DNA of 64,000 nt from Sphingobium sp. WTD-1 (lineage in GTDB: Bacteria > Pseudomonadota > Alphaproteobacteria > Sphingomonadales > Sphingomonadaceae). The stretch is taken from assembly GCF_030128825.1 (NCBI RefSeq), contig NZ_CP119127.1, positions 2,170,001 to 2,234,000 on the forward strand, written 5' to 3'. Position 1 is the stretch's first letter, and each line of letters begins with the position of its first letter. The position numbers and the translations under genes are program-made. Under the pieces are notes generated by a model. The model was not told the DNA's origin. It did no database searches and saw only the letters and a program-made list of their open reading frames with translations. Positions 34,154-41,872 of this stretch are shown here, in pieces.

Positions 34154-35305
34154 TCAGCGCTTCTCGTGATTGGCGACCACGGCCTTCGCGACGGCCTGCA
34201 TCAGCTGCCAGCGTTCCGGGATCGACACCGTCGTGCTGCCGATCATCACCGCCACGGCATAGCTGGTGCCGTCCGGCGCGGTCATGATCCCGACATCGTT
34301 GAAGCCGGTCGATCGTGGCGGCAGATCCTGTCCGGTGCCGGTTTTGTGCAGATAGGTCCAGCTATGGGGAACACCGCCCTTGATCCGCTGTGGCCCGGTC
34401 TTGGCTTCTTCCATGATCCCCATCAGGAGGCGCGCGGAGGCTGAGGACAGCATGTCGCCTTCCTTGAGCTTGGCCAGCGCCTGCACGATCGACGCCGGCG
34501 CGGCGCCATCGGGCGGGCTGGCGAGATAATTGTCGAGCGCCTTCTGCCGGACCGACATGGGGAGCGCGGCGCGGGCGGCGTAGAAATTGCGGCCGATCGA
34601 ATAATCCTGCCGCCAGTCGAGGCCGGCGGTGGTCGATTGCAGCAGGCGTTCGCCCGGACCAAAGCGGATATTGGCGATGTGGCGGCGTGCCAGATAGCCG
34701 CGCACCGCGTCCGGCCCGCCGACGGCGCGCAGCAGCGTGTCGTTGGCGGTATTGTCGCTCTGCGTCATCGCGCGGCGCATCAGGTCGGAATAGGTTGTGG
34801 TCCAGCCGGTCGCACCCACCATCGCCGCGCTCGGCTGGTGGAACAGGGTCAGATCTTTCTTCGTGATGGTGGTCGAATCCGCCAGGCGGATCTTGCCGCG
34901 ATCGACCGCGTCGAGGAAGGTCATCGATACCCACAGTTTCGACACGCTTTGCTGCGGGAACAGGGCATTGCCATTATAGGCGACGGTCCAGTCCGAATTG
35001 ACCCGGCGCACCGCGATGCCGACCTTGCCCCGGAAGCTCTGGCCCAGATTCTGGATCACGCTGACAAGCGCGGGCGAGGGCTGCTCGCGCTGGTCGATAT
35101 CCTTGTAGGGGGCGGGGGGATTGGCGACCTGCTTGATCGGCCAGGTGTTGGTCGTGGGCTGCACGGTCTGGCGCGGCGGATTATTCGGTCGCGCGCTACT
35201 GGCCTGGGCACCCGGCTGGGGTGGCGCGCCGACGCAGGCGGACAAGGCAACCACCGCAAGCACAAGGCGCGACGAAACGCGCCTGCTATCTTTCGAACTC
35301 ATCAC
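34154..35305 (-). CDS. Class A beta-lactamase-like serine hydrolase lipoprotein
   Basis: A 383-residue protein with a lipoprotein signal (lipobox LSAC, Cys24), a Pro-rich linker to about residue 75, and a penicillin-recognising serine hydrolase domain. All class A active-site elements can be placed: SVSK (S120/K123), SDN (183-185), an omega-loop Glu (E219), TG-x2-R in AKTGPQR and KTG (321-323). The SDN-KTG spacing is about 34 residues longer than in classic class A enzymes. It may hydrolyse beta-lactams or a cell-wall peptide. It is only 2 bp from the convergent barrel gene. Confidence 0.85.
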   Translation of the reverse strand: MMSSKDSRRVSSRLVLAVVALSACVGAPPQPGAQASSARPNNPPRQTVQPTTNTWPIKQVANPPAPYKDIDQREQPSPALVSVIQNLGQSFRGKVGIAVRRVNSDWTVAYNGNALFPQQSVSKLWVSMTFLDAVDRGKIRLADSTTITKKDLTLFHQPSAAMVGATGWTTTYSDLMRRAMTQSDNTANDTLLRAVGGPDAVRGYLARRHIANIRFGPGERLLQSTTAGLDWRQDYSIGRNFYAARAALPMSVRQKALDNYLASPPDGAAPASIVQALAKLKEGDMLSSASARLLMGIMEEAKTGPQRIKGGVPHSWTYLHKTGTGQDLPPRSTGFNDVGIMTAPDGTSYAVAVMIGSTTVSIPERWQLMQAVAKAVVANHEKR

Positions 35306-35457
35306 TAACCCCGCACTTCAAGTCGTTACAAGGCGCGGTGACCCGTATTGCAGGCAAGGACGATGCGACGAATGATTCCGGATTTGCGGTGTAAGGAGTC
35401 TGAACGGCGGAACGGCGCTCAGTTGCGGTTCAGCGGCGGGACGGCAATAGGGAGCGG

Positions 35458-36300
35458 ATGACGGATGGACTGATGGATCGACGCGGCCTGCTCTGCGGCG
35501 CGGGCGCACTGGCGGCAGGGTGGGCGATGCCGGCACTGGCGGCGGATTTTGCCTCGCGCCGGATCATGGTGACGGTGCGCGGCAGCGGCCGGGACGTGCT
35601 GCTGATTCCCGGCCTTGCCAGTGGTCCGGGCATCTGGAACGGCGTGACGGGGCAGATGCCCGGCTATCGCTGGCATCTGGTCCATGTCCGCGGCTTTGCT
35701 GGCCTTGCTGCCGACGCCAATGGCAGCGGGCCGGTGGTGCAGCCGGTGGCGGACGAGATTGCCCGCTATATCGCTGCCGCCGGATTGCGGCGGCCGGCGG
35801 TGGTCGGGCACAGCATGGGCGGCACGCTGGCGATGATGCAGGGCCTCAAAGGCCTCGCCAGCCGGGTGATGGTGGTCGACATGCTGCCCGCCGGCGCGGC
35901 GATGGTCGGCGGCACCGCCAATGGCATGGGCTATCTGGCCGACCAGCTCAGCCAATATTTCACCGGCACGGCGGCCGGGCGCCGCTACCTCGCCCAGATC
36001 GTCGCGCAGGCGCCGGGGGCGGAGGGCAGCAATCCGGAGGTGATCGCCACCGCGCTGCGCGACCTGGCCAATACCGATCTTGGCCCGCAACTCGGCCGGA
36101 TCGGGGTGCCGATGTCGGTGGTCTATGCCGTCGGCGCGGACCAGGCCCAGTCGGTCGAGATCACCCGCCGCTTCCGGGCCGCCTATGCGGCCAAGAAGGA
36201 CGCGAAGCTGATGCCGATCGGGCCGAGCGGCCATGTCGTGATGGCCGACCAGCCGACCCGGTTCAACGCGGCGCTGGGCAATTTCCTCAAGGGCGTTTGA
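35458..36300 (+). CDS. Exported alpha/beta hydrolase
   Basis: A 280-residue alpha/beta-hydrolase with an N-terminal export signal containing a twin-Arg-like DRRGLLCGAGALAAGWA. The core shows the nucleophile elbow VGHSMGG (Ser about residue 118), the oxyanion-side LLIPGLASG and C-terminal VVMAD with the catalytic His in SGHVVMAD. It would act in the periplasm on an ester or lactone. GGGAG at 5 bp supports ATG 35458; the internal ATG at 35473 is an alternative. Substrate unknown. Confidence 0.87.
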   Translation: MTDGLMDRRGLLCGAGALAAGWAMPALAADFASRRIMVTVRGSGRDVLLIPGLASGPGIWNGVTGQMPGYRWHLVHVRGFAGLAADANGSGPVVQPVADEIARYIAAAGLRRPAVVGHSMGGTLAMMQGLKGLASRVMVVDMLPAGAAMVGGTANGMGYLADQLSQYFTGTAAGRRYLAQIVAQAPGAEGSNPEVIATALRDLANTDLGPQLGRIGVPMSVVYAVGADQAQSVEITRRFRAAYAAKKDAKLMPIGPSGHVVMADQPTRFNAALGNFLKGV

Positions 36301-36382
36301 CCTCGATCAAAGCGCCGGTCTGGATCGGCGCTAATTTGGTCGGCGAGACGACGCCCCTGGCGTTTGCTCCTCCTCCCTTCAA

Positions 36383-36413
36383 AGGCGCGGCTGCCCGGCC
36401 GCGCCTCTTTTTT
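36383..36413. terminator. Terminator between the alpha/beta hydrolase and nadB
   Basis: Stem AGGCGCGGC/GCCGCGCCT with a short loop and a T-run at 36408-36413. It serves the rightward hydrolase transcript and, with the opposite A-rich flank, may also serve nadB. Confidence 0.75.
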
Positions 36414-36415
36414 GG

Positions 36416-38035
36416 TCAGGGCGCCAGGACCGTGTCGACCGCTTGCGCCAGCGTCTCGGGATAGTCGAGCGTGTAGTGGAGGCCCCGGCTTTCCTTGCGA
36501 TGGAGCGCCGAGCGGACCACCAGCCGGGCGACTTCCAGCAGGTTGCGCAGTTCGATCAGGTCCGGCGTGACCCGGAAATTGCCGTAATATTCATCGACTT
36601 CCTTCGACAGCAGGTCGATGCGATGCTGGGCGCGCTCCAGCCGCTTGGTGGTGCGGACGATGCCGACATAGTCCCACATGAAGCGGCGGATTTCCTTCCA
36701 GTTGTGCTGGACGATGACTTCCTCGTCGCTGTTGGTGACGCGGCTTTCGTCCCACGGCCGGATCGGCGGCGGGGCGGGCAGTTCGTCCCAATGGGCGCGG
36801 ATATGCTTGGCCGCAGCCTCGCCGAAGACGAAACATTCGAGCAGCGAGTTGGAGGCGAGGCGATTGGCGCCGTGCAGGCCGCTTTCGGTCACTTCGCCGG
36901 CGGCATAGAGGCCGGGCAGGTCGGTGCGGCCATCCAGGTCGATGATGACGCCGCCGCAGGTATAATGCTGCGCCGGGACGACCGGGATTGGTTCCTTGGT
37001 GATGTCGATGTCGAGATCGAGCAGCCGGGCATAGATGGTCGGGAAATGCTGCTTCACGAACTCGGGCGGCTTGTGGCTGATGTCGAGATGGACATAGTCG
37101 AGACCGAGGCGCTTGATCTCATGGTCGATAGCGCGGGCAACCACGTCGCGCGGCGCCAGTTCGGCGCGGGCGTCGAAGCGGGGCATGAAGCGCTCGCCAC
37201 CGCCGGGCACGCCGGGCGGGAGCTTCAGGTGGCCGCCTTCGCCGCGCACCGCCTCGGTAATCAGGAAATTCTTGACCTCCAGATTATAGAGGCAGGTGGG
37301 GTGGAACTGGTTCATCTCCATATTCGACACGCGGCAGCCCGCGCGCCAGGCCATGGCGATGCCGTCGCCGGTCGCGCCACGCGGCGCGGTGGAGAAGAGA
37401 TAGGTGCGGCCTGCGCCGCCGGTGCAGAGGATGGTCGCGCGGCCAAGGATGGCGTCGACATGGCCGGTCTGCTTGTTGAAGGCATAGACGCCCCAGACAT
37501 GGCCGTCGCCCGAATAGCGCTCGCCATGGCGCGAGGTGATGAGGTCGACCGCGACCATATCCTCCACCAGGGTGATGTTGGGATTGGCGCGCGCGGCCTT
37601 GAGCAGCGCGACCTGCACGGCATGGCCGGTGGCGTCGTCGACATGAACGATGCGGCGATGGCTGTGGCCACCCTCGCGGGTCAGGTGCCAGCGTTCGCCG
37701 AACTCGTCGCCATCCCCCTCTTCATTGGGATTGAAGGGCACGCCCAGTGCCGCCAGCCGCTCGATCGCGGCGGGGGCTTCGGAGACGACAAACTCGACCG
37801 TGTCCTGATCGTTGAGGCCGGCGCCCGCGACCATCGTGTCATGGACATGGGCCGCGAAACTGTCACCCGCGTCGAGTACCGCGGCAATGCCGCCCTGCGC
37901 CCAGTTGGTCGACCCGCCATCCAGCGCCCCCTTGGCCAGCACCACCACCTTGCGGTCCTGCGCGAGGTTGATGGCGGCTGTCAGCCCGGCCGCGCCGGAA
38001 CCGATGATGACGACGTCATGGGTGATGGTGGGCAT
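36416..38035 (-). CDS. nadB: L-aspartate oxidase
   Basis: A 539-residue FAD-dependent L-aspartate oxidase making iminoaspartate for NAD biosynthesis. FAD-binding GSGAAGLTAAINLA is at residues about 12-25, followed by GGSTNWAQGGIAAV, RIVHVDDATG, the substrate/active-site segment QFHPTCLYN, TEAVRGEGGHL and the C-terminal AAGEVTESGLHGANRLASNSLLE. The helical C-terminal domain (LERAQHRIDLLSKEV) is present. No nadA or nadC is adjacent within the window. Confidence 0.96.
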   Translation of the reverse strand: MPTITHDVVIIGSGAAGLTAAINLAQDRKVVVLAKGALDGGSTNWAQGGIAAVLDAGDSFAAHVHDTMVAGAGLNDQDTVEFVVSEAPAAIERLAALGVPFNPNEEGDGDEFGERWHLTREGGHSHRRIVHVDDATGHAVQVALLKAARANPNITLVEDMVAVDLITSRHGERYSGDGHVWGVYAFNKQTGHVDAILGRATILCTGGAGRTYLFSTAPRGATGDGIAMAWRAGCRVSNMEMNQFHPTCLYNLEVKNFLITEAVRGEGGHLKLPPGVPGGGERFMPRFDARAELAPRDVVARAIDHEIKRLGLDYVHLDISHKPPEFVKQHFPTIYARLLDLDIDITKEPIPVVPAQHYTCGGVIIDLDGRTDLPGLYAAGEVTESGLHGANRLASNSLLECFVFGEAAAKHIRAHWDELPAPPPIRPWDESRVTNSDEEVIVQHNWKEIRRFMWDYVGIVRTTKRLERAQHRIDLLSKEVDEYYGNFRVTPDLIELRNLLEVARLVVRSALHRKESRGLHYTLDYPETLAQAVDTVLAP

Positions 38036-38060
38036 GAACTGGCCTTCTATTTCCCAATAT

Positions 38061-38159
38061 CCGTTCGCCCTGAGCGAAGTCGAAGGGCCAAGCCGAACGC
38101 AGTGAGGTTTTGCCTTCGCTACGCTCAGGCGTGGGCTTCGACAAGCTCAGCCCGAACGG
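38061..38159. repeat. Imperfect intergenic palindrome (sphingomonad-type repeat)
   Basis: Two 27-28 bp arms (38061-38088 and 38133-38159) are imperfect inverted copies of a motif of the form CCGTTCG-xx-CTGAGC-xxxx-TCGAAG. The centre holds a further partial copy (GCCTTCGCTACGCTCAGGC). It fills the 134-bp gap between nadB and the ABC ATPase gene. Motifs of this form are known in large numbers in sphingomonad intergenic DNA. Confidence 0.75.
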
Positions 38160-38169
38160 AGACTTTTGG

Positions 38170-39099
38170 TCACGCCGCCGCCGTCAGGTTGAGGAAGACA
38201 TCCTCCAGGTCGGGGTCGCGGGTTACCACGTCGACGATTGCGAGGCCGCCGGCCTGCACCGCGCTCAGCACCTGGCCCGCATTGGCGCGGTTCTTCATAT
38301 AGGTTATGGTGAGGGTGCGCTCGTCGGTCAGTTCGACCTTCTCGAAGCTGGGGTCGCTGGGCGGCGTGGCGATGTCGCGGTCGACCGTCACCTGCACCAC
38401 CTTTTCCTGCGCCATCGCGATCAGCTCGCGGGTCGGCTTGTCGGTGATGACCCGGCCATGGTTGATGATGCCGATGCGGTCGCACAGCTCCTCGGCCTCT
38501 TCGAGATAATGGGTGGTGAGGACGATCGTCACCCCCATGGCGTTGAGTTCCTTCACATAGGCCCAGAGCTGCTGGCGCAGTTGCACGTCGACGCCGGCGG
38601 TGGGTTCGTCCAGCACCAGGATCGGCGGCGAATGGACCATCGCCTTGGCCACCAGCAGCCGGCGCTTCATGCCGCCCGACAGGGTGCGGGCATAGGCATT
38701 GGCCTTGTCCTCCAGATGGACCGCGCGCAGCAGTTCCATCGAGCGGCGCCTGTCCTTGGGCACGCCATAATAGCCGGCCTGGTTCTCCAGCGTCTCGAAC
38801 GGGGTGAAGAAGGGATCGAACACGATCTCCTGCGGCACGATGCCGATGCTGTTCTTGGCATTGCGCGGATTGGCGTCGATGTCGAAGCCCCAGATGCTCG
38901 CCGATCCGCTGGTCTTGTTGACGAGGCCGGCGAGGATGTTGATCGTGGTCGACTTGCCCGCGCCATTGGGGCCGAGCAGGCCATAGATCTGGCCGCGCGG
39001 GATGGTGAGGTTGATCCCGTCGAGCGCGCGCTTGCCGCCCTTATAGACCTTGGTCAGGTCGCGGATCTCGATGGCGGCTTGCGCAGGCTGGTCGGTCAT
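38170..39099 (-). CDS. ABC transporter ATP-binding protein
   Basis: A 309-residue ABC ATPase of the multidrug/CcmA-DrrA type. Walker A GPNGAGKST (about residue 39), Q-loop VPQEIVFDP, signature LSGGMKRRL, Walker B ILVLDEPTAGVD and switch His in TTHYLEEAEEL are all present, with a short C-terminal extension. It would power an exporter permease that is not encoded alongside it: downstream lies a repeat and nadB, upstream an intergenic gap. The partner must be elsewhere in the genome. Confidence 0.9.
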   Translation of the reverse strand: MTDQPAQAAIEIRDLTKVYKGGKRALDGINLTIPRGQIYGLLGPNGAGKSTTINILAGLVNKTSGSASIWGFDIDANPRNAKNSIGIVPQEIVFDPFFTPFETLENQAGYYGVPKDRRRSMELLRAVHLEDKANAYARTLSGGMKRRLLVAKAMVHSPPILVLDEPTAGVDVQLRQQLWAYVKELNAMGVTIVLTTHYLEEAEELCDRIGIINHGRVITDKPTRELIAMAQEKVVQVTVDRDIATPPSDPSFEKVELTDERTLTITYMKNRANAGQVLSAVQAGGLAIVDVVTRDPDLEDVFLNLTAAA

Positions 39100-39458
39100 G
39101 GCTGATCTCTATGGGGATCGAAGCGGGGGAAGGGAAGGGGGCGTTCCCCGATTGGCGACCTTGATTCACCTTTCAGGCCGCTTCGACCCGAAAGGATCAA
39201 GGTCTTGAACGAGGCGACAGTCGAAAGTTCACAGTGTCGTGCGTCGCGATTTCCGGGCGATTTTGGCAGAAACGCGCCGGTGAAGCGGCAGGGTGGCCAC
39301 ACCCAAGCGACAGCCAGCCGGCATTTACCGACCGATCGCCCCCCTGCGCTGGCGCAGATTACGCTCGATATTGGCACGCGGCTCGAACCGATCAGCAAGC
39401 GGCGGACAGCTTCATGCCAGACCACCCAATGCCAGCGGGCCGGCATGTCGTAAGCGGG
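39100..39458. other. Intergenic region without a recognisable gene
   Basis: This 359-bp stretch upstream of the ABC ATPase gene contains several short open frames in different directions, none with a convincing ribosome binding site or protein-like composition. No tRNA, terminator or repeat was recognised. Confidence 0.5.
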
Positions 39459-39653
39459 TCAGCTTTCGATCAGGTCGAGATAGGCGACGACATCATTGTC
39501 GGTGGCAAGGAACAGGCCGTCCTGCACCTCCTGCGGCTGTTGCTCGGCGACGCGCAGGGCTTCGCTCAGGGGGCCATACAGGATCGTCATCGCCGCGCCG
39601 TCGTCGCCCAGATGATAGAGGCGGACGGTCGCGCTGTCATAGGTGGTGCGCAT
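39459..39653 (-). CDS. Small conserved-looking protein, 64 aa
   Basis: A 64-residue protein beginning MRTTYDSATVRLYHLGDDGA and ending DNDVVAYLDLIES. It has a balanced, protein-like composition (alternating beta-type and helical stretches: TILYGPLSEALRVAEQQP, GLFLATDND) and is acidic. No family is recognised. It sits 32 bp upstream of the right-handed beta-helix gene on the same strand read leftward, so it may be separately transcribed. Confidence 0.55.
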   Translation of the reverse strand: MRTTYDSATVRLYHLGDDGAAMTILYGPLSEALRVAEQQPQEVQDGLFLATDNDVVAYLDLIES

Positions 39654-39684
39654 CGCTCTTCCCTAACAGATCAGCGCGGCAAAG

Positions 39685-40623
39685 TCAGCGCCGGTCCTTG
39701 ATCTTCATGCTGGGGGCAAGCTGGTTCTGGCCGATCCGGACGACATCGTCGGTGAAATTGGCGACGAAGGTCGAGCCGCGCGCCAGGCCCGGCACGAAGC
39801 CGGCCTTGTTCCCTTCGATCACCAGGGCGCTGCTGTCATTCTCGCGCCCTTCCGGTGCGACGGTGATGAAGGCCGACCAATTATCCTTGTCCTTGCCCTG
39901 CACCATGTCGTTGCCGACGATCTGGCCGCTGGCCCCATTGCTGAGGTCGATCATGTAATTGGTGAGATGGCCGCCGCTGTCGTCGAAACTATTGTCGCGG
40001 ATATCGACCTGTGCCGCGCGGCTCTTGAGATAATGGCCGCCATCGCCCTGGTCGAAGCGCGAACGGGTGACGGTGAGGCGCGCAACCCGGCCGATATAGA
40101 TGCCATGGGCGCAGTCGAGATCGCGGTCGCAACGACCCAGATGGCGGAAGGTCGACTTGTCGATCATGACCGTGGCGCCGCGATCCTCATTGCTCAATAT
40201 GCCCTGCTCGCTGTTGCGGAACAGGCTGTTGCTGACGGACAAATTGCCCTTTTCCAGGCGGATGCCCGACCCATTGCCGTCGGGGACACGCAGATTCTGG
40301 AAGATCAGACCATCGACCATGGTCGCGCGGCCACGCAGCACCAAAGCCGCTTTCCCTTCGCAGATCGTCCCGTCGAAGATCGCGCTGCCCGGCGTTGCCG
40401 CCTTTATCGTCACCTCGCCGCCATTCTGCACCGCGCACTGGCGATAAGTGCCCGGCGCGACGATGACCGTGCCCTTGCCATCGCCGATCGCGCTGATCGC
40501 ATCGGCGAGCGAGGCAAAGCCCCGTCCATTTTCGGCAAGGGTGAACGGGGCCGGCGCGCTCTGGGCAAAGGCCGACGCGGTGATAGCTGCGGACACCAGC
40601 AGCAGGGTCGAGAGGATGCGCAT
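39685..40623 (-). CDS. Secreted right-handed beta-helix protein
   Basis: A 312-residue protein with a signal peptide (MRILSTLLLVSAAITASAFA, cut before QSAPAPF) followed by repeating beta-helix rungs (TVIVAPGTYRQC, VTIKAATPG, MVDGLIFQNLRV, LSVSNSLFRNSEQG, LTVTRSRFDQGDGG, VDIRDNSFDDSGGHL) typical of parallel beta-helix carbohydrate-active or surface proteins. The Gly/Asn/Asp ladders at turns support the fold. Start at 40623 gives a proper signal peptide. Enzymatic activity cannot be deduced; pectin-lyase-like folds also include inactive binding proteins. Confidence 0.85.
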   Translation of the reverse strand: MRILSTLLLVSAAITASAFAQSAPAPFTLAENGRGFASLADAISAIGDGKGTVIVAPGTYRQCAVQNGGEVTIKAATPGSAIFDGTICEGKAALVLRGRATMVDGLIFQNLRVPDGNGSGIRLEKGNLSVSNSLFRNSEQGILSNEDRGATVMIDKSTFRHLGRCDRDLDCAHGIYIGRVARLTVTRSRFDQGDGGHYLKSRAAQVDIRDNSFDDSGGHLTNYMIDLSNGASGQIVGNDMVQGKDKDNWSAFITVAPEGRENDSSALVIEGNKAGFVPGLARGSTFVANFTDDVVRIGQNQLAPSMKIKDRR

Positions 40624-40881
40624 GGCCGGGACGATAGGCCGATATCGGGCCAAGGCCAAGGCGCCTGCGCAACCCGATCGCGCCTGCCCCGCTATGGGAC
40701 AAAAAGGATGGAGAGAGGTCCGGATCAGGGTCATCATCGGGTCATCCTGGCGAAGTTCATACCGTTCATACGGCGCAAAAGCGGACGAAAATGGCGCTCA
40801 TGCGCCTGTGACGCGCCGCTCATGCGCCAGTCGGGTCAGGCCGGCGCGCCTCCAGGGTCACAGTCGCGCGCCTGTGACGCA

Positions 40882-41193
40882 TCAGCGACGCGACTGGGTG
40901 GTCACGGCCCGCGCCGCCGGATCGGTGAAGGGATCGGCCAGACTCTGGGCATGGAGGGCAAGCGCGCGCGCCCAGGTCCGATCGAACGGCGTGCCGACCA
41001 GTCGCTTGCGGAGGCGATGCGCGCTGGCGGGCGACATGCCGGCCGCCCGTGCGGCCTGTGTCACATTGCCGGTCGCCAGCAGACTGGTGAGAAAGAGCCT
41101 CTGCCGTTCCGGCGTCCAGCGGACAGGCTCGACAGGAAGGCTGTGGGGCGGGATCGCGCCGGGCGCGGGCGGATTGGGGCCGTACTGTTCCAT
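40882..41193 (-). CDS. Small helix-turn-helix protein
   Basis: A 103-residue protein with a Pro-rich N-terminus and a helix-turn-helix core: RWTPERQRLFLTSLLATGNVTQAARAAGMSPASAHRLRKRL, followed by a helical tail. The GNVTQAARAAGMSPASAHRLR pattern is that of small terminase/Fis-like HTH proteins that are widespread in sphingomonads and of unknown role. ATG 41193 was chosen; there is no strong ribosome binding site. It is probably a DNA-binding regulator. Confidence 0.7.
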   Translation of the reverse strand: MEQYGPNPPAPGAIPPHSLPVEPVRWTPERQRLFLTSLLATGNVTQAARAAGMSPASAHRLRKRLVGTPFDRTWARALALHAQSLADPFTDPAARAVTTQSRR

Positions 41194-41533
41194 CGACAAG
41201 GATAGATCAGACGAAATCCTATTTTGGAAGGGGAAAGAGGCACGTGCCCTTGATGGGGCAGTCGAGCGGAGGGGCGGCGGAAGCGGCTCCTGCTTTCGGA
41301 TGTTTCGAACCTCGTTCCGCTACCGCTCCGCAATGCCTCATTCGACCGCCAGCCTCTGAAACGGGGGCCAGCACTCGGCTTCTACCTCGCCCCGTTGCCT
41401 TCTCCATCGTGGCACAGTGTCACGATGGCGTCCTACCGGCAGCCTGAAAGGATGATGCCGGACCATTCCCATCGGTGTCATGAGACCATATGCCCCAGAT
41501 GTCTGTAATCGGCCGCGATCGGGCTTGCCTCTT
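41194..41533. other. Intergenic region, no gene seen, with a 25-bp palindrome
   Basis: The 340-bp interval between the HTH gene and the 112-residue gene shows no convincing coding frame. Its one notable element is a near-perfect palindrome at 41404-41428, listed separately. Confidence 0.5.
41404..41428. promoter_or_regulatory. 25-bp near-perfect palindrome
   Basis: Arms CCATCGTG and CACGATGG (41404-41411 and 41421-41428) enclose an internally symmetric GCACAGTGT core; apart from the central base only one pair (two positions) breaks the symmetry. No T-run follows, so it is more likely an operator than a terminator. Confidence 0.45.
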
Positions 41534-41872
41534 TCAGGCGCCGGCCGGGCTGCGGGTGATGCGCATATGGTGGCGTTGACGGGCGTGGGCGGGTTCCTGG
41601 TCGCCCAATATCTCTTCGGTCAGCGAAACATGGGCAAGGGTCAGCATCATGTCCATCAGCCGCTGCTCGGCCGGCGGCAGGGCGTCGATCGGGGAGCGGT
41701 CGAGATGGGTGAGGGCGGCGTCGAGCAGGGGCGCGGCCGCCGCGAAGAAGGCGGCGCGGTCGGCCGGGTCGGCATCGCCGCGCCGGGCGGCACGGGCGAT
41801 CGATCCGTCGATCGCCCAGCGATCGGCAAAGGGGGCGAGTGCCTCGAAACCAGTGGGAAGGAGCGTGGTCAT
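41534..41872 (-). CDS. Hypothetical protein coupled to the Rieske oxygenase, 112 aa
   Basis: A 112-residue, Ala-rich helical protein (RGDADPADRAAFFAAAAPLLDAALTHLD, PPAEQRLMDMMLTLAHVSLTEEILG). It overlaps the oxygenase stop by ATGA, so it is translated with it. It is too short and lacks motifs for an oxygenase beta subunit. It may be a small accessory or stabilising protein of the oxygenase, judged only by coupling. Confidence 0.6.
   Translation of the reverse strand: MTTLLPTGFEALAPFADRWAIDGSIARAARRGDADPADRAAFFAAAAPLLDAALTHLDRSPIDALPPAEQRLMDMMLTLAHVSLTEEILGDQEPAHARQRHHMRITRSPAGA

Noticed and set aside
36443..38302. Rightward 619-codon open frame opposite nadB
   Set aside because: It is a shadow of nadB, with no ribosome binding site or motif.
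40802..40880. Two copies of GCGCCTGTGACGC 66 bp apart
   Set aside because: Only two copies at irregular spacing; too little for a CRISPR or operator claim.
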